Shown piece after piece: positions 43,140-55,710 of a stretch of DNA of 64,000 bases. How positions within the stretch are numbered: position 1 is the stretch's first letter; every line of letters begins with the position of its first letter. The DNA comes from Budorcas taxicolor (lineage: Eukaryota > Chordata > Mammalia > Artiodactyla > Bovidae): NCBI RefSeq assembly GCF_023091745.1, contig NC_068930.1:12794262-12858261 (forward strand). The letters run 5' to 3'. Below the pieces are notes generated by a model. It did not search any database, was not told the DNA's origin, and saw only the letters and a program-made list of their open reading frames with translations. The translations under genes were made by a program, and so were the position numbers.

Positions 43140-45194
43140 CCCAAGTGTCAAAGGAGAAATTGCAATGAAAATTAGAAATAAAAAATACAGCTAATAAAAA
43201 TAAGAGCCAAACATATCAAATTGTGTGCAATGTCCTTAAAGCAGTGCTTAAAGGATATTTCAATTAAATTCTTATATTCTTATATTATTAATAGAAAAGA
43301 AAAAAGAAGCAATTATCTAAGACCAAACTTTAAGAAACTAGAAAAAGATTAAATTAAACCCTAATAAAGGAAAAAAAATGAAATGATGAAGAAGATAACC
43401 ATAAAATGGGAAGCAGGAAAACTGTTAGTTGTTGAAAAGTTAGTTTGCTTAAAAGGAACAGCTCTAGCCAAAATAAACAGAAAAAAAAAAAGAGAGAGAC
43501 TACACAAATTACTGTTATAAGGAATGAAAGAGTGGACCTCACTACAAAGCCTAGAGATTTTGAAATATCAGTAAGGTAATACACAAACACTTTTATGACA
43601 AGAGAGCCAACACTTGGAATATGGATGAATCCCTGAAAAATACAAACTACCAAAACTCATTCACTCAAGAAGAACTAGATAATGTCAATAGTTTGATATA
43701 TATTTTTTAAATTAATTTTATGATTAAAAAACTTTCCCACAAACAAACAACAAACTCAGAGACAGACGGCTTCACTGATGAATTCTACCAAATATTTAAG
43801 GTAGCAAATAATAGCAGATTATTCAAATACTTCCAGAAAATAGAGAAAACCAATACCAGCTCATTTTATGAGACCATGACCCTGATTTTAGCCATTAATA
43901 TAAAATCCAGACCAAAAATTATAAGAAAAAAATATTTGCAGACCACGGTCTCTTATGAACATGAATACAAAATTATCAAACATTTTTTAGAAAATAAATC
44001 CAGAAATATGTAAATAAGATACTATATCAGGATTAAGTGGGGTTGATCCCAGGAATGAAAGATTGGTTTAACATTTGAAAAGGGATGTAGCTCATCATAT
44101 TAACAGTCTGGGGAATAAAAGCCACATGATTGCTTCAGGAGATGCCAAAAATGCATTTGACAAAACCCAACATCCACTCATCACTCGTTAAACTTCCTCA
44201 AACTGAGAAAGAGAACCTACAAACAAAAACAAAACTACAACTAACATACTTATTGGTGAGAAAAATTTCCCCCTCGCAACAAGAATAAGAATGAACGTTC
44301 ATTCTCACTACTCCTAATGCAGCTAGGGGTCCTAACAAGCACAATAAGGCAAGAAAAAAATAATAATAAAAGGCACATATGCTGGAAAAGAAGAAAGCAA
44401 ATCTTGTCATGATCGTTTATATGCATATTCTAAGAAAATATTTTTAAAGCTACTAGAACTCATAACAAGTTTAGCAAAGATATAGTCCGCAAGGTCAATA
44501 TTTTAAAAGTCAATTATATTTTCACATACTAGAAATAAACAACTGTAAACAGAAATATAAAAGACACAATCTCTGAAAAAGCACAAACACACAAGATACT
44601 TTTGGACAACTTTATGCAAAAAAACAAATGTGCAAAACCTCGATGAGAGAAATTAAAGACTACCTGAATTAAAGAATTAAAGAATTAATTAGAATTAAAG
44701 AATTCTTTAATAAATTAAAGAATTAAATAAACGAAGCAGCACACCATGTTCACACACTTAGTCTTGTTACGATACCACTCTCCCTAAACTAACACATCAA
44801 TGACATTCTGTCAAAATCCAGGAAGAAATGTTTGTAGAAATAGACAAGTCACTCTAAAATTTATATGGAAATTTAACCAAGAATACCCAAAACAATTTTG
44901 AAAAAACTAACAAATTTAAAATCATGTTAATACTATCTCAAGACTTACTATAAAACTACAATAATCACAACAGTATGATATTGGCATAAAGTTACTAAGC
45001 TAGTCCAATGGAATAGAAATGTGTTCAAAAACAAATCTAGATATATACCACGAAATATTTTTCCAAGACAATTTATTACAAAATGGATAATCTCAACAAA
45101 TTGCACTGAAACGAGTGAGCAGCCATATGTGAAAAACGAACCTCAATGTTTCTCTCATACTATCAAAATTAACTAAATTAGCACACACTGGTAG
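43140..45194 (+). mobile_element. Old L1 LINE ORF2 remnant, part 1
   Basis: Sense, A-rich L1 ORF2: gccaacacttggaatatgga, tcactgatgaattctaccaa (EFYQIF motif), ggttgatcccaggaatgaaa and catttgacaaaacccaacat of the RT domain. Heavily mutated; no frame longer than 100 codons. The AT-rich direct-repeat cluster (aattaaag)n at about 44670-44735 is inside it. Confidence 0.75.
44670..44735. repeat. (AATTAAAG)n cluster
   Basis: Several imperfect copies of attaaagaatt, partly in inverted arrangement (gaattctttaat). Confidence 0.8.
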
Positions 45195-45411
45195 TACATG
45201 CGTGCTAAATCACTTCGGTCCTCTCCAGCTCTTTGCAACCCTATGGACTGTAGCTAACCAGGCTTCTCTGTCCATGGGGTTCTCCAGGTGAGAATGCTGG
45301 AGTTGGTTGCCATTCTCTTCTCCAGGGGATCTTCCTGACTCAGGGATCAAACCCAGGTCTCCCACACTGGCAGGTGTGTTCTTTACCCTAGAGCCACCTG
45401 GGAAGCCCAAA
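45195..45411 (-). mobile_element. Bov-tA SINE inserted in L1
   Basis: Antisense element: acttcggtcctctccagctc, tctccaggtgagaatgctgg, and head complement agccacctgggaagccc. Confidence 0.92.
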
Positions 45412-45910
45412 GCTGATAGCAGTAGACCTAAATTAAACGCTAAATCAAACTTGTAGAAGAAAACATAAGAGGCATTCTTTGTGATATTTGGTTAGTCTAA
45501 ATTTTTTGGAGAGGACAGGAAGCATAAACTATCAAAGAAAAAAATAATGAATTCGATTTCATAAAAACTTTTAACCTGTTGCCCTTCAAAAATCTCTCAA
45601 AGATCAAAAGGCAAACCACAGACTAGGGTAAAATTTGTCCAAAACCCAACTCTGACAAAGAATTTTATCCAAAATGTATAAGACCTTTTACAACTTAATA
45701 ATAAGAAGTGAAAAAAGAAAAAATAAGAAGAAGCAAAACTATATAATTTTAAAAAATGGAAAATAACTGAAGATATATGGATGACAAATAAGCACATGAA
45801 AAGATGTTCAACATCATTAGTCTTAAGGGAAATGCAAATCAAAACCCCAATGACATACCACTGCACACACATTAGAATAGCTAAAATTAAAATGACTAAT
45901 ATTAAATAAT
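45412..45910 (+). mobile_element. Old L1 LINE ORF2 remnant, part 2
   Basis: Continues the L1: aggcattctttgtgatattt, acatgaaaagatgttcaaca, gacataccactgcacacaca. Ends at the BovB insertion site. Confidence 0.7.
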
Positions 45911-46576
45911 CTGGCACTAAAATCATGGCATCCGGTCCCATCACTTCATGGCAAATAGACATGGAAAAAGTGGAAACAGTGACAGACTTTATTTTCGTGG
46001 GCTCCAGAATCACTGTGGATGGTGACTGCAGCCATGGAGTTAAAAGACACTTGCTCCTTGGAAGAAAAGCTATTCCAAGCCTAAGACAGCATATTAAAAA
46101 TCAGAGACATCACTTTGCTGACAAAGGTCTGAATAGTCAAAGCTTTGGTTTTTCCAGTAGTCTTGTATGAAGGTGAAAGTTAGACCATAAAGAAAGCTGG
46201 GTGCCAAAGCATTGATGCTTTTGAAACGTGGTGCTGCAGAAAACTGTTGGAAGGTCCCTTGGACAGCAAAGAGATCAAACCAGTCAATCCAAAGGAACTC
46301 AGCCCTTAATATACATTGAAGGACTGATGCTGAAACTGAAGCTACTTTGGCCACCTGATGTGAAGAGCTGACATGTTGGAAAAGACCCTGATGCTGGAAA
46401 AGACTGAGGGCAGGAGGAGATGGAGATGGTAGAGGATGAGATGGTTCAGTGGCATCATCGACTCAATTGACATGAGTTTGAGCAAGCTCCAGGATATAGT
46501 GAAGGACAGGGAAGGCAGATGTTCTGCAGTCCATGGGATTGCAGAGTCAGACACAACTGAGCGACTGAACAACCAC
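45911..46576 (+). mobile_element. BovB LINE inserted in L1
   Basis: A 5'-truncated, rather diverged copy (atcatggcatccggtcccat to gactgagcgactgaacaacc). A perfect 13-bp target-site duplication, aatattaaataat, lies at 45898-45910 and 46577-46589. The first nine bases (ctggcacta) do not match BovB and may be filler added at integration. Confidence 0.93.
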
Positions 46577-46589
46577 AATATTAAATAAT

Positions 46590-47215
46590 AGCTAGTGTTG
46601 GCAAGTATGCGAAAGAACTGGAAGAATCTTACCTTGCTGGTGGAAGATAAAAATGATACAGCCACTTTGGCAAAGAGTTTGGCAGTTTCTTTTAAAGTTA
46701 CATATAAACCTACCTTATGAGCCAGCAATCATCTTCTTTGGTATTATTCCAAGAGAATGAACACAAACTTCCACACCCAGGTACTCATCAGTTGGTGAAT
46801 GGAGAAATAAACTTTCATGCATCTACACAATGAAATATTGCTCAGCAATAGAAAGAAAAATGACCAATATACAAAACATCATGGATGAATCGCAAAAGCA
46901 TTAAGTGAGTGGGAAAAGCTGTATAGAAAGGACTATACATAGTATGATTCCATTTCCGTGAAATTCTAGCAAAGGCAAAACTTGAGTGACAGAAAGCAAG
47001 TAACTGTGGTTGCCAGAAGGGGAGTAGAGGGGAGTGAATTAATGACACTGGAGCATGAAGTAACATTTTGGTATAAAGGAAATGCCCTACATTCTGATTA
47101 TGGTGGTGGTCACATGACTGTATGCATTTCTCAAGACTCATCTCTTAAAAATCAGTGATTTTATTGAGTGTAAATTATATTTTTATAGAGCTGACGAAAA
47201 AGTCTTCAAAGAAAA
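46590..47215 (+). mobile_element. Old L1 LINE remnant, part 3 with 3' end
   Basis: Resumes with agctagtgttggcaagtatg; then tgatacagccactttggcaa, acaatgaaatattgctcagc, and a 3' UTR ending in an A-rich run at about 47207-47225. Confidence 0.75.
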
Positions 47216-47225
47216 AAAAAAAAAG

Positions 47226-47681
47226 ACAGCGACTAAACCACCCCATACATTCCTACAAGACATATGCATCCATACTTTCGAAATTAAACCTTTACATCCA
47301 TTGAGAACCTATGGGATGGGAGGAAATATTTGTAAATGATATGACCAATGGGGTGTTAATACCAAAAATTTAGAAACATCGTATACAACTCAACATCAAA
47401 AAAGCAAACAACACCATCAAAATATGTACAATAACGTAAATAGACATTTCTCAAAAAAAGAAACACAGATGTCCAATGGGCACATGAAAAGATGCTCAAC
47501 ATCACTAATAATTAGAGAAATGCAGATCAAAACTACAATGAGGTATTACCTTACATGAGTCAGAATGGCTATCATAAAAAGCCTACAAATAATAAATACT
47601 GGAGAGGATGTAGAGAAAAGGGAACCTTCCTACACTGTTAGTAGGAATGTAAATTGGTGAAGCCACTATGGAAAGCAGTAT
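47226..47681 (+). mobile_element. Second L1 LINE remnant, part 1
   Basis: Sense L1 ORF2 C-terminal region: gaaatatttgtaaatgatat, gcacatgaaaagatgctcaa, gaggtattaccttacatgag, ctggagaggatgtagagaaa. Interrupted by an antisense younger L1. Confidence 0.8.
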
Positions 47682-47694
47682 GAAGCTTCCTTTA

Positions 47695-48448
47695 TGTATT
47701 TATTTTTTTAATATAAATTTATTTCTTTTAATTGGAGGCTAATTACTTTACAATATTGTATTGGTTTTGCCATACATCAACATGAATCTGCCACGGGTGT
47801 ACACGTGTTCCCCATCCTGAAACCCCCTCCGTCCTCCCTCCTGGTACCATCCCTCTGGGTCGTCCCAGTGCACCAGCCCCAAGCATCCAGTATCACGCAT
47901 CGAATCTGGACTGGCGATTCGTTTCATATATGATATTATACATGTTTCAATGCCATTCTCTCAAATCATCCCACCCTCACCCTCTCCCACAAAGTCCAAG
48001 ACTGTTCTACACATCTGTGTCTCTTTTGCTGTCTCACATAGAGGGTTATCGTTACCATCTTTCTAAATTCCATATATATGCGTTAGTATACTGTACTGGT
48101 GTTTTTCTTTCTGGCTTTCTTCACTCTGTATAATAGGCTCCAGTTTCATCCACCTCGTTAGAACTGATTCAAATGTACTCTTTTTAATGGCTGAGTAATA
48201 CTCCATTGTGTATATGTACCACAGCTTGCTTATCCATTCATCTGCTGATGGACATCTAGGTTGTTTCCATGTCCTGGCTATTATAAACAGTGCTGCGATG
48301 AACATTGGAGTACATATGTCTCTTTCAATTCTGGTTTCCTTGGTGTGTACGCCCAGCAGTGGGATTGCTGGGTCATAAGGCAGTTCTATTTCCAGTTTTT
48401 TAAGGAATCTCCACACTGTTCTCCATAGTGGCTGTACTAGTTTGCATT
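47695..48448 (-). mobile_element. Young ruminant L1 (L1-BT type), 5'-truncated
   Basis: Antisense 754-bp copy with its 3' end on the left (T-rich 47695-47735, then the 3' UTR) and truncated inside ORF2 at 48448. On the - strand 48063-48416 reads ORF2 C-terminal sequence (PSADEWISKLWYIYTMEYYS) with no interruption to its natural stop. Target-site duplication of 13 bp with one mismatch: gaagcttccttta (47682-47694) and gaaggttccttta (48449-48461). Confidence 0.92.
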
Positions 48449-48461
48449 GAAGGTTCCTTTA

Positions 48462-49115
48462 AAAACTAAAATTAGAGCTACCATGTGAACCAACAATCCC
48501 ACTCCTGGGTATATATCTAGAAAAGAAAATAAAAACTCTGATTTGAAAAAACACTTATGCCCCAATGTTCAAAGCAGTAGTTTACAGTATCCAAGACATG
48601 GAGACAACCCAAGTGCCCATCAAGAGATAATTGGCTTAAGACGATGTGATATATATATGGGATGGAACATTATTCAGCCGTGAGAAAAGAGGCAAATATC
48701 ACCATTTGCCACATCCTGGATAGAACTAGAGCATATGACACTTAGAGGAGTCAGTTAGGCAGAGAAAGGTAATAGGATACCACTTATATGTGGAATCTGA
48801 AAAAGTATACAAGTTAATCTATATACAAAACAGAAACAGACTCACAGATGCAGAAAACAAACATGATTGTTAAAGGAGAAAGTGGGGGAAGGGATAAATC
48901 AGGAGTATGGGGTTAACAGACACAAACTACTGCACATAAATAGATAAACAACAAGGATTTGCTATATAGAACAAGGAACAATATTTAATATCTTATAATA
49001 ACCTACAAAGAAAAATAATCTGAAAATATAGATGTATGTAACTGAATCACCTTTCTGTATGCCAGAGAGTAACACAATATTGTAAATCACTATATTTTAA
49101 TTAAAAACTAAAACC
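48462..49115 (+). mobile_element. Second L1 LINE remnant, part 2 with 3' end
   Basis: Resumes with aaaactaaaattagagctac and ccactcctgggtatatatct. It ends in a 3' UTR with gtatgtaactgaatcacctt, cacaatattgtaaatcacta and an A-rich tail. Confidence 0.82.
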
Positions 49116-51734
49116 TTACAGTCATGTAGAATAAAATGCCAATTATCTAAAATAACAACTTGTAAAATGGCAAGTCTTTGATAATATCTTTATATACTTG
49201 CTTGCTCCCTTTCCACCCTGAAGAATATGATACTTACATATTTTCTGTACACCACTAGTATATAATATAGCATCGTCAGTATTTCCCTAACAACCACCTG
49301 CAAACATTTATTAATTCTAGTGCCTGACAAAAACTTTCCATTTCTTAAAGGACAAAATAGCACTATGGTTGGTGAAAAACTAATTCTTAATCCATATTCA
49401 GATATATTTTGTCTGACTATTTTATTTAACAATGTTTGTGAAGAGGTTTTCCATCTGGGTAACCATTTCCTAGGAAAAAACTCAAAAGCCACGCTGACTC
49501 CGTGGCGAGCATTTACTCTCTTTCTTACAACACACAGAACACAATTCAAGGTTAAGGGCAGAATACCAAAGATTTGCTCCATGAGCCGTTTTAATGGCAA
49601 AGGAACCTTGACTTTTGCTTATTATATAACTTCAACTAAAGCCGACCTTCAACATATGAAGATTTCATTTTCACAAATAAATGGTCAGACTGATGTCTTT
49701 TATTAGATTCACAAACAGTAATCAGCATAGATGCTTTCAAGGCCACAATCTTTGTTTTAATTCAAACTACAGATAACAGAACGGAAGTCATGGGCGGCAC
49801 TAAAAGCTAAAGTAATCTTTGTTTCTTAGGAACACATAGCTATTTACTTAAGGATCTCGTTCTGCCACTTCCCAACATTATCAACACTTATCATATTTAT
49901 TCTGTTAATGGATGGATTTATTGTTTGTGTATAATAATTTAGGCCCAAGCTGCACTGATGTGTTTTATGGTGTATAGTCAACGCCGATATATTACGGGTC
50001 TATAACCGCTCCATAAACTGCAGATGCCATCATTGAAATGAATGAGCCCAAGTATCTACCGAGCTGTTTTTAATTATATGTTTATCTTTCCTCATTCCTT
50101 TGACTCACATTTTATTTATACCACATGTGGTTACATGTGGTAGAGAAGCAATTTTAGAGGGTTTTGGAAACCCTAAGCAATCATCTTATTTTACTCAGCA
50201 AAGCCACATTACTTACATTGACAGCAATTATGTCTCTATATATCATAACATTTATACAATTTCTGGTCCCTTCCAACCACACTATTACCATATGAATTCT
50301 CAAAAAGACAGAAGACTTTAAAATGAATCTTATTCATTGATCTTGAAATTCCTAATGATTTTCCCTCATTGTGTTTGTAGTTATAACCATGCCATAATGC
50401 CTAAGCGTAATTATTGAATTATCCTATATCATCCTACACTAAAAGAAAATCACAAATGTTTACTGAAAATTTTAAATTTTCCAAGGAAATAATTACCCAT
50501 AGTTCCAACTGAAACAGCTATTTTGATTCATAGAGTTTATCTAGGCGTGCATTACCTTCATTTTTAATTAATAGGGTCCCAACAGACTAAAATTATCCTA
50601 TTGCCAAGAACCCAGGTTTATCATGAGGCAGGCATGGTCATTTTCTACCTGTGTGGCTTCAGCTCACACTTTCCAACCTCACCCACACTGTTTGCAGTGA
50701 TAGCTCCTCTGTCTTGCTCTCTATGGAATGAGAGCCTCTCTCTCACTCTCTTCCTGGTGACTCTAAGCCTGGCTTTACCTGCCTTCTGCCCTGAAGCCCA
50801 GAACTCATGCCCTTCAGACACTCCATATTTACACCTATGTTCTTTTCTGCCTGGTCCAAACTTCCTGCTTCTCCAAGAGTGCTTTACATTCAAATCCACT
50901 CAAATTATGGCAGCAGCTTTGAAAGATCAAACTTCGCTTTCATTTTTCTGTGGGCTGTTAATTCCTGCACACAATTACTGTTTGAATTTTTTTCAGTGCT
51001 TGTTCTGATGCTTAGTATCATGAATAAAATCATTAATAGGACTTTATTAAGGGAAAAATGTTTTCTTACTTTACAACTCAGCTTCATCTAACTGGTCAGA
51101 TTATCTGATTTAAGAGAACTTAGAGACTGTGGATTTTATCATCAGGATTAGGCTCTTGGAAAAAGTTGACAGGTTGTCTAGAGACAGCATAGATTGGGAA
51201 AGTATATTGAGATGTTCAGAAGAATTACCATTACAAACCCACTTATACACGTACTGCTTTGGACAGGTGAAGGGTCAAGGGCTTATCAAACAATTGTATC
51301 CAGTGCATCCAGACAGACAGGTATAGCTAGGCTCACATGCACAATTTAGTCTCCATCAGACTGACTGTCACTTACACTTACAACATTGGCTCGAGATACG
51401 TCTACTTCAGCTAACTTGCTATAAACCAGATATACACACCCAGCAAAGCACAAGCGGAGGTAGGCTTCTCCTGGGATATATTTCATCACAGAATGGAAGC
51501 CATACGTGCCTTCTGATAAACATCCTTGACTTTTTAGAGAAAGAAGCTCAAAAGGCCAATGGTTTGTTTCAAAGCAGGGAAAGTAGCCAGGGGAAAGCAT
51601 TAGTTTCGTTCCATTTTGTGTTTCAATTTAGTCTGTGCCTAAATCTGAATTTGTATTTCTAGGGGACAAGTTAACACTTAGAAGCATGTGTAGCGCCTTT
51701 CATTGCTTAGAGCATTTTGGACAGCTCCTTTTAA
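49116..51734. other. Long stretch without recognised features
   Basis: No named repeat seen over 2.6 kb, unusual for this window. Overlapping frames occur at 49190-49600 (-), 49320-49706 (+) and 50601-51008 (+); none gives a recognisable product. CpG-containing text at about 49970-50060 stands out in otherwise CpG-poor DNA. Confidence 0.4.
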
Positions 51735-52200
51735 TCTTAGAGAAGATTGAACAACTATTTAATTGTGGCATTAGACACTGTTCTAGTTGTTAGGGATACT
51801 GCAAAGGGGAAAACATAAAATACTGTCCTCATGGACCTTCCATTCTAGTCCAGAAGACACAGTAAAACAAAGAACTGACATGTCGCTGAATGCCAGGCAA
51901 TAATAAGGATCATAAAAAAATAAAAAAAGAGTACAGGCTAAACACAGAAGTTGGGGGAAGGGAACAATTTTACAGCTAGAACAGTCAGAAAGGGTCTCTC
52001 TGAGGACCTAAGCCCTACATGCCTGAAAAGCAAGACCCAGATCAATATCAGGGAGAGGAGTCTTCCAGCAAAAAGAAGAGAAAGTCCAAAGTCCCCAAGG
52101 TAGAGGGAAATAGCCTGGGTCTGTTCAAGGATCAGTAAGAGGCCAATGTGCCTGGAGCGACGGAAGCAAAGGAGACAGGTTAATATTCTCCAGCATGGTC
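51735..52200 (-). mobile_element. L2 LINE 3' region
   Basis: Antisense L2: gacactgttctagttgttag, cctcatggaccttccattct, cagaaagggtctctctgagg, tcagtaagaggccaatgtgc. These are the reverse complements of the L2 3' blocks. Confidence 0.62.
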
Positions 52201-53344
52201 ATTTCATATCATGTTAAATATTTTTCTCCATAGCATGCCAAGTAAACGCTGCTTCAAATCAAGATTTTTTCTTTTTTTCCTGACCCCCCAACCTGACTCA
52301 AAAGTCACCTTTGTTTGAATTAATTATTTAATCACTTTCATCACACATGCCTTCAAGAACCATTTTGTGTTTAATTCAAGACAGTTGGCTTTCTCTTTGA
52401 AGGCAGATTAAAAACGGAGTGGCCGAATGGAGAGGTGGTGTCTTAAGCTGAGAGCCGCTTCAGAGAAGCGCCAGGAGGGGTATGTCTGTGGCACTTGTCT
52501 TTGATTCACAAGAGCTGTTTCAATTCTGGTGGCAACAGACTCCAAAGTTACCCCAGTGACAATGATCACTTCACAGAGCAGGGAGCCAATACAATAAATA
52601 AATGAACCCAGTGTATGAGCCACACCTGCCCAGCGCCCGTCGTGATGTAATCAAAGGGCTCTGGAAACAAGAGGATGGCCGAGGGTTAAGCTGGGTTAGA
52701 GAGAGGGCAGAACCCCATCACACCAAGACCCACCCTGGCTGCTGTGTGATCTGCTGGCTGAAGCTCTGTCTGGTTTGTCTGATTTTTTTTTGTTATTAGA
52801 CAGCTGTGATCTCCTCCCTTCAAACCCTTGTCACCGCTGTTCACAGCGATGTAAGTGATATGATTAGGGAACATGGCATCTTGTGTAATCAGTCATAATC
52901 ACCATCTGAGGGTTTCAGGAGCGCAACACACGCCTCCAGAGCTGCCTGAAAGCCAGCGTGCAGAATAACAGGGGACCGCTTGCGTCTCCCCTCCTTGCGC
53001 ACACACCTCCTCTCGGCCAACACGTGGAACTTCCCACCTTCCACACGCTCGAGACCCCTTTCTCTTTTTTCATGTGTGAGATGAAAAAACTGCAGTTCTC
53101 CATCAAGATGTTCTACATAAGAGGATTTTCCAGATGATTGAAAGATTTCCCTGTAAGTGTGCAAATAATTCATCTTCCGATGCAATTTAAAAAGAGAAAT
53201 CTTTTAAAACAGGTTTCAATTCTGTCACTTAAAATATATGGTAAACCTCTTTCTTTCCTCTAAAATAAATAGATTATTATTTAGCAGTACCTCAAGGTCA
53301 AAGGAACCTCATTCTTAATGTCTGAGACGATATAATGAAGTCTT
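52201..53344. other. Unassigned stretch
   Basis: No named repeat. Moderately GC-rich between 52410 and 53060 compared with neighbours. The 71-codon (-) frame at 52408-52623 and 98-codon (-) frame at 52889-53185 are not recognised. Confidence 0.4.
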
Positions 53345-53548
53345 TGTGCACGCATGTTCAGCTGCTTCAGTCATGTTCAGCTCTTTGCAACCCCATAGAC
53401 TGTAGCCCACCAAGCTCCTCTCTCCATGGGGATTTTCCAGGCAAGAATACTGGAGCGGGTTGCCATTCCCTTCTCCAGGGGATCTGTTTTCCTGCATCGC
53501 TTGCACTGCAAGCTGATTCTTTACTATTGAGCCACCAGTGAAGCCCAG
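53345..53548 (-). mobile_element. Bov-tA SINE
   Basis: Antisense element from ttcagctgcttcagtcatgt to the head complement gagccaccagtgaagccc. A tgaagtc repeat on both flanks is compatible with a short target-site duplication. Confidence 0.92.
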
Positions 53549-53572
53549 TGAAGTCCTCAGGATTTGTAAAGG

Positions 53573-54221
53573 GTTCAGTTCAGTTCAGTTCAGTCGTTCA
53601 GTCGTGTCCAACTCTTTGTGACCCCATGAATCGCAGCACGCCAGGCCTCCCTGTCCATCACCAACTCCCAGAGCTTGCTCAAACTCATGTCCATCGAGTC
53701 AGTGATGCCATCCAGCCATCTCATTCTCTGTTGTCCCCTTCTCCTCCTGCCTTCAATCTTTCCCAGCATCAGGGTCTTTTCCAATGAGTCAGTTCTTCAC
53801 ATTAGGTAGCCAAACTATTGGAATTTCAGCTTCAGCATCAGTCCTTCCAGTAAATATTCCGGGCTGATTTCCTTTAGGATTGGCTGGTTTGAGCTTCTTG
53901 CAGTCCAGGGGATTCTCAAGAGTCTTCTCCAAAACCACAGTTCAAAAGCATCAGTTCTTCGGCACCCAGCTTGCTTTATGGTCCAACTCTCACATCCATA
54001 TATGACTACTGGAAAAAACATAGCTTTGACTAGATGGACCGTTGTCAGCAAAGTAACATCTCTGTTTTTTAATATGCTGTCTAGGTTGTTCATAGCTTTT
54101 CTTCCAAAGAACAAGCGTCTTTTAATTTCATGACTGCAGTCACCATCTGCAGTGATTTTGGAGCCCAAGAAAATAAAGTCTCTCACTGTTTCCACTGTTT
54201 CCCCGTCTATTTGCCATGAAA
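53573..54221 (-). mobile_element. BovB LINE
   Basis: Antisense copy from gttcagttcagttcagttca to ccgtctatttgccatgaa, truncated 5' of the C-terminal coding region. On the - strand 53815-54195 stays open for 126 codons. Confidence 0.93.
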
Positions 54222-54759
54222 TTTCTTGGCTTACTGACCATCATCTAGTTCTAGATAGGCCCCACTTCTGAAATTATTTTTTATTTACTCAGATTGCTAA
54301 GCTGATCAGAACAAGATGTAAATTAAAATATATAGGCTCTAAGTGAGACCATGAAAAGTTTTGAAGAAAGAGTGAGGCAAAGAACTAAGCAGATTTAGGA
54401 TTTTTTATGTATGTTGTCACGTTACATTAAATTTAGATTCTTTCTTTCAGACAGTTGAAGTGTGCTATTAGTAAGACCTGGACACGTGAGGCATCTATTT
54501 TTAATTTTCTTTTTATTCCCTTAAAAACAATGATTGGAGAGTCAGAGCTCACAAGACTTCTTGAGTTCCACTTCCTTTCAGAATCTCAAGCAGGAGTTAG
54601 TGAGTCCTTCCCCCAGAGTACAGTTGTGACTACTATACAAGAGAATACTGATGCAACGCCACACCCAGTAATAAGCAGGTAACGAGCAAATGTTCTTCAG
54701 AGGCTTCTCACTCTCCAGAGTGTACTGAGATCTTCAACTGTTTTTCTCTCTATACCCAT
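54222..54759. other. Unassigned stretch with exon-like segment
   Basis: 54451-54678 is flanked by a polypyrimidine-AG acceptor (tttctttcag) and an AG-GTAAC donor, and is open in one frame over exactly 76 codons. The translated product is not recognised, so this is only a weak exon candidate. Confidence 0.25.
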
Positions 54760-54900
54760 GGGGGTCTAGAAATCTGCATGCCCAGGCTGAACCCAGACCA
54801 ATTATATTGGAACCATGCAGGGAGGAAACCAAGCATCAGTATTTTCAACACTACTCAGGGGACCACTGCATGTAGCCAGCTTGGATAACACAGCTCTCCA
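54760..54900. repeat. MER5-like DNA transposon remnant (tentative)
   Basis: aaatctgcatgcccaggctg, gcatcagtattttcaacact and actcaggggaccactgcatg resemble the non-autonomous hAT element MER5. Diverged; orientation not assigned. Confidence 0.4.
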
Positions 54901-55262
54901 CTGTCATCCCTTCTCATGGCTTCCCTAAACATCGGTACACAGAGGCCTGGGCCTGCTATCTCTAGCCTTCACAATCAATGGAAATGTTCGATTCCATATT
55001 TTTAGCAACTTGTAGGCAATAGATGTGCCAGCCATTACCTGAAATTCTATAGTTTCACATCGAAGTTTGCTTCCTCCCCAGTCCTACCTGAGATAGCATG
55101 GTCCTAAACCTTCCCTGTCTAAGCCCACCCTCACCACTCCCCTGGCCATCAGAGCTCAGAATCATAAGTATTTTGTTTCTCCCCATCACCTAAAGAGTCC
55201 TCAAGTTCTCTCTTTGTCACCTCTCTCTGATTAAACCTCTCTCTTCAATACTATATCCCACC

Positions 55263-55546
55263 TCTTGGAGAAAGCAATGGCACCCCACTCCAGTACTCTT
55301 GCCTGGAAAATCCCATGGATGGAGGACCTTGGTAGGCTGCAGTCCATGGGGTCCCCAAGAGTCGGACACGACTGAGCGACTTCACTTTCAATTTTCACTT
55401 TCATGCATTGAAGAAGGAAATGGCAACCAACTCCAGTATTCTTGCCTGGAGAATCCCAGGGATGGGGGAGCCTGGTGGGCTGCCATTATTGGGGTCGCAC
55501 AGAGTTGGATACAACTGAAGTGACTTAGCAGCAGTAGCAATAGCAG
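55263..55546 (+). mobile_element. Bov-A2 SINE dimer
   Basis: Two sense A monomers joined by ttcactttcaattttcactt, with an (AGC/AGT)n tail. Target-site duplication with one mismatch: tatatcccacc (55252-55262) and tatatcacacc (55547-55557). Confidence 0.93.
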
Positions 55547-55559
55547 TATATCACACCCA

Positions 55560-55710
55560 GACTTCTACAGCTTGATGTTCCCCCAACTCAAATCCATGAA
55601 ACCTGCCCCTAGATTAATCTTCCTAAAGCTTCACTTCCTTTTTCACACCTCCTACTGTTAGTTTTTCATGAGCCGTCATTTCCCATTGGATCAACTCCAA
55701 ATTCCTAGTC
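55560..55710 (+). mobile_element. L2-like fragment (tentative)
   Basis: attaatcttcctaaagcttc and ggatcaactccaaattccta fit an internal L2 segment; cut off by the BovB that follows. Confidence 0.4.

Noticed and set aside
49190..49706. Overlapping 136- and 128-codon frames on opposite strands
   Set aside because: Mutual overlap and unrecognisable products; neither shows a coding signature by eye.
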